Positions 5,763 through 6,575 of a stretch of DNA of 6,575 bases are shown piece after piece. The stretch lies in assembly GCA_021794855.1 (NCBI GenBank), contig JAJYPZ010000069.1:1-6575 (forward strand), read 5' to 3'. Both the position numbers and the translations under genes were made by a program. Under the pieces are notes generated by a model, which saw only the letters and a list, made by a program, of their open reading frames with translations, was not told where the DNA came from and did not search any database. The DNA is from Pseudomonadota bacterium (GTDB taxonomy: Bacteria > Pseudomonadota > Gammaproteobacteria > Burkholderiales > Sulfuriferulaceae). How positions within the stretch are numbered: position 1 is the first letter of the stretch; each line of letters opens with the position of its first letter.

Positions 5763-6575
5763 ATTTACTTGTCATCAGCTATTTGACCTCTGCGATTTCC
5801 TTTGCGTTGCTGGGATTCGGTTTGATGTTCAGGTTGAAATGGCGACAGCGCAGTTCCCGCTTGACGGCCGCGTGTCTGGTAACGGCATTATGGGGTACGG
5901 TTAATGCGCTCGGGGTTTATTTTCCTTTTTTTCATTTTATATTTGAATTGTTGGAAATCCTGCGTGATGTGTTATGGCTGATTTTTATCTGGGAAGTGTC
6001 CTCTGCCGCCGGAAAATCCCCGGCCATGGAATTCGTCGCAGCCGGTATCAGGCCGTGGATCATTTTTACAGCATTGATTGCGTTCGAGATTTATGTTCAT
6101 TTCGATAAGCCGGAACCAGTCAGTCTTCTGTATCTTTCCAATATTTTTATGCACGTAGCGCTCGCCGTTTTAGGCATGGTTTCCATCGAGCAGCTATTCA
6201 GAAATACCCATCCCGAATCGAGATGGGGAATTAAATTCATGAGCATGGGCGCAGGTATCATTTTCTCCTACGACTTTTATATGTACTCTGATGCGATGCT
6301 GTTCAGGCATATCGATGCGTCATTGTGGGCCGCACGCGGATTTGTCGATGCCTTTGCTGTGCCGCTGATCCTGGTATCCGCCGTACGTAATCCACAATGG
6401 TCATTGCAGGTACGAACTTCGCGGCATGTGGTTTTCCATACCATGGCTTTGTTCGGTTCGGGCGCATATCTGCTTGTTATGGCGGCAGCAGGTTACTACA
6501 TAAGAATTATAGGCGGTTCCTGGGGCGCGGTATTACAGATTGCATTTTTTTTTCGGCACTACGGTGTTATTGCTG
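5759..6575 (+). CDS. prsK: PrsK, XrtA/PEP-CTERM system sensor histidine kinase; partial, apparent frameshift near right edge
   Basis: Membrane sensor histidine kinase of the PEP-CTERM regulatory pair PrsK/PrsR (TIGR02916-like). The expected partner PrsR, a sigma-54-dependent response regulator, should lie to the right. Only the N-terminal multi-helix sensor region is present; the GAF, HisKA and ATPase parts lie beyond the edge. Seen: hydrophobic helices at about 2-24, 36-58, 66-82, 98-115, 122-142, 160-177, 192-208 and 224-246, and family-like motifs EQLFRNTHPESRWGIKF (144-160), SYDFYMYSDAMLF (170-182), AARGFVDAF (191-199), RNPQWSLQ (210-217), SRHVVFHT (221-228) and GGSWGAVLQIAF (252-263). 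The ATG at 5759 is the first start after an in-frame stop at 5735 and has no clear ribosome site. After a nine-T run (6545-6553) the frame reads RHYGVIA. With one T fewer it reads GTTVLLL, a better membrane-helix continuation. Confidence 0.88.
   Translation, partial: MNLLVISYLTSAISFALLGFGLMFRLKWRQRSSRLTAACLVTALWGTVNALGVYFPFFHFIFELLEILRDVLWLIFIWEVSSAAGKSPAMEFVAAGIRPWIIFTALIAFEIYVHFDKPEPVSLLYLSNIFMHVALAVLGMVSIEQLFRNTHPESRWGIKFMSMGAGIIFSYDFYMYSDAMLFRHIDASLWAARGFVDAFAVPLILVSAVRNPQWSLQVRTSRHVVFHTMALFGSGAYLLVMAAAGYYIRIIGGSWGAVLQIAFFFRHYGVIA
6545..6553 (+). other. prsK: nine-T homopolymer, probable frameshift site in prsK
   Basis: Nine consecutive T follow codon GCA at 6542-6544 in the prsK frame. 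As written, the frame gives Phe-Phe-Phe then Arg-His-Tyr-Gly. With eight T it gives Phe-Phe-Phe-Gly-Thr-Thr-Val-Leu-Leu-Leu, which continues the hydrophobic helix as family members do. No stop occurs in either frame before the window ends, so the break rests on residue pattern only. Confidence 0.65.

Noticed and set aside
5686..5904. 72-codon frame overlapping the prsK start in another frame
   Set aside because: Cysteine-rich nonsense-like composition, and it overlaps the well-supported prsK frame; a shadow.

Overview
The window is part of an exopolysaccharide (EPS) locus of the exosortase A (XrtA)/PEP-CTERM type. All five substantial genes match families of that system: a tyrosine autokinase, a chain-length determinant, an outer-membrane export lipoprotein, an EpsB_2-type initiating sugar transferase and the sensor kinase PrsK. 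This gene set is known from Gram-negative Betaproteobacteria and Gammaproteobacteria such as ammonia oxidisers, methylotrophs and methanotrophs. The mid-GC genes and AT-rich spacer fit such a host, but the sequence alone does not fix a genus. Family assignments come from recognised motifs and remembered family sequences; no database search was run.

Layout. Minus strand, in transcription order from right to left: the export lipoprotein (2323-2952, TTG start), then after 85 nt the chain-length determinant (708-2237), then after 21 nt the tyrosine autokinase (starts at 686 and runs off the left edge). These look like one operon. A gene-free, visibly AT-rich spacer of about 1.33 kb (2953-4284) follows. 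Plus strand: the EpsB_2 sugar transferase (4285-5682), then prsK (from 5759, running off the right edge). A 26-codon reading frame overlaps the transferase stop by one base and the prsK start by four.

How the genes work together. The sugar transferase would load the first sugar phosphate onto undecaprenyl phosphate. The chain-length protein and the autokinase would form a split Wzc-like co-polymerase controlling polymerisation. The lipoprotein would provide the outer-membrane exit. PrsK, with a response regulator expected beyond the right edge, would be the regulatory arm for PEP-CTERM and EPS genes. No exosortase, PEP-CTERM protein, flippase or polymerase is in view.

Most notable observations. 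(1) A run of nine T (6545-6553) inside prsK appears to break the frame: removing one T restores a typical hydrophobic membrane segment. This is either a sequencing error or a slippage-prone switch. (2) The long divergent spacer contains a symmetric 33-bp dyad, a terminator-like hairpin not attached to any gene, and a pair of mutually exclusive hairpins. These hint at an operator and perhaps an untranslated RNA. No clearly new enzyme system is visible; the core genes are a known system.
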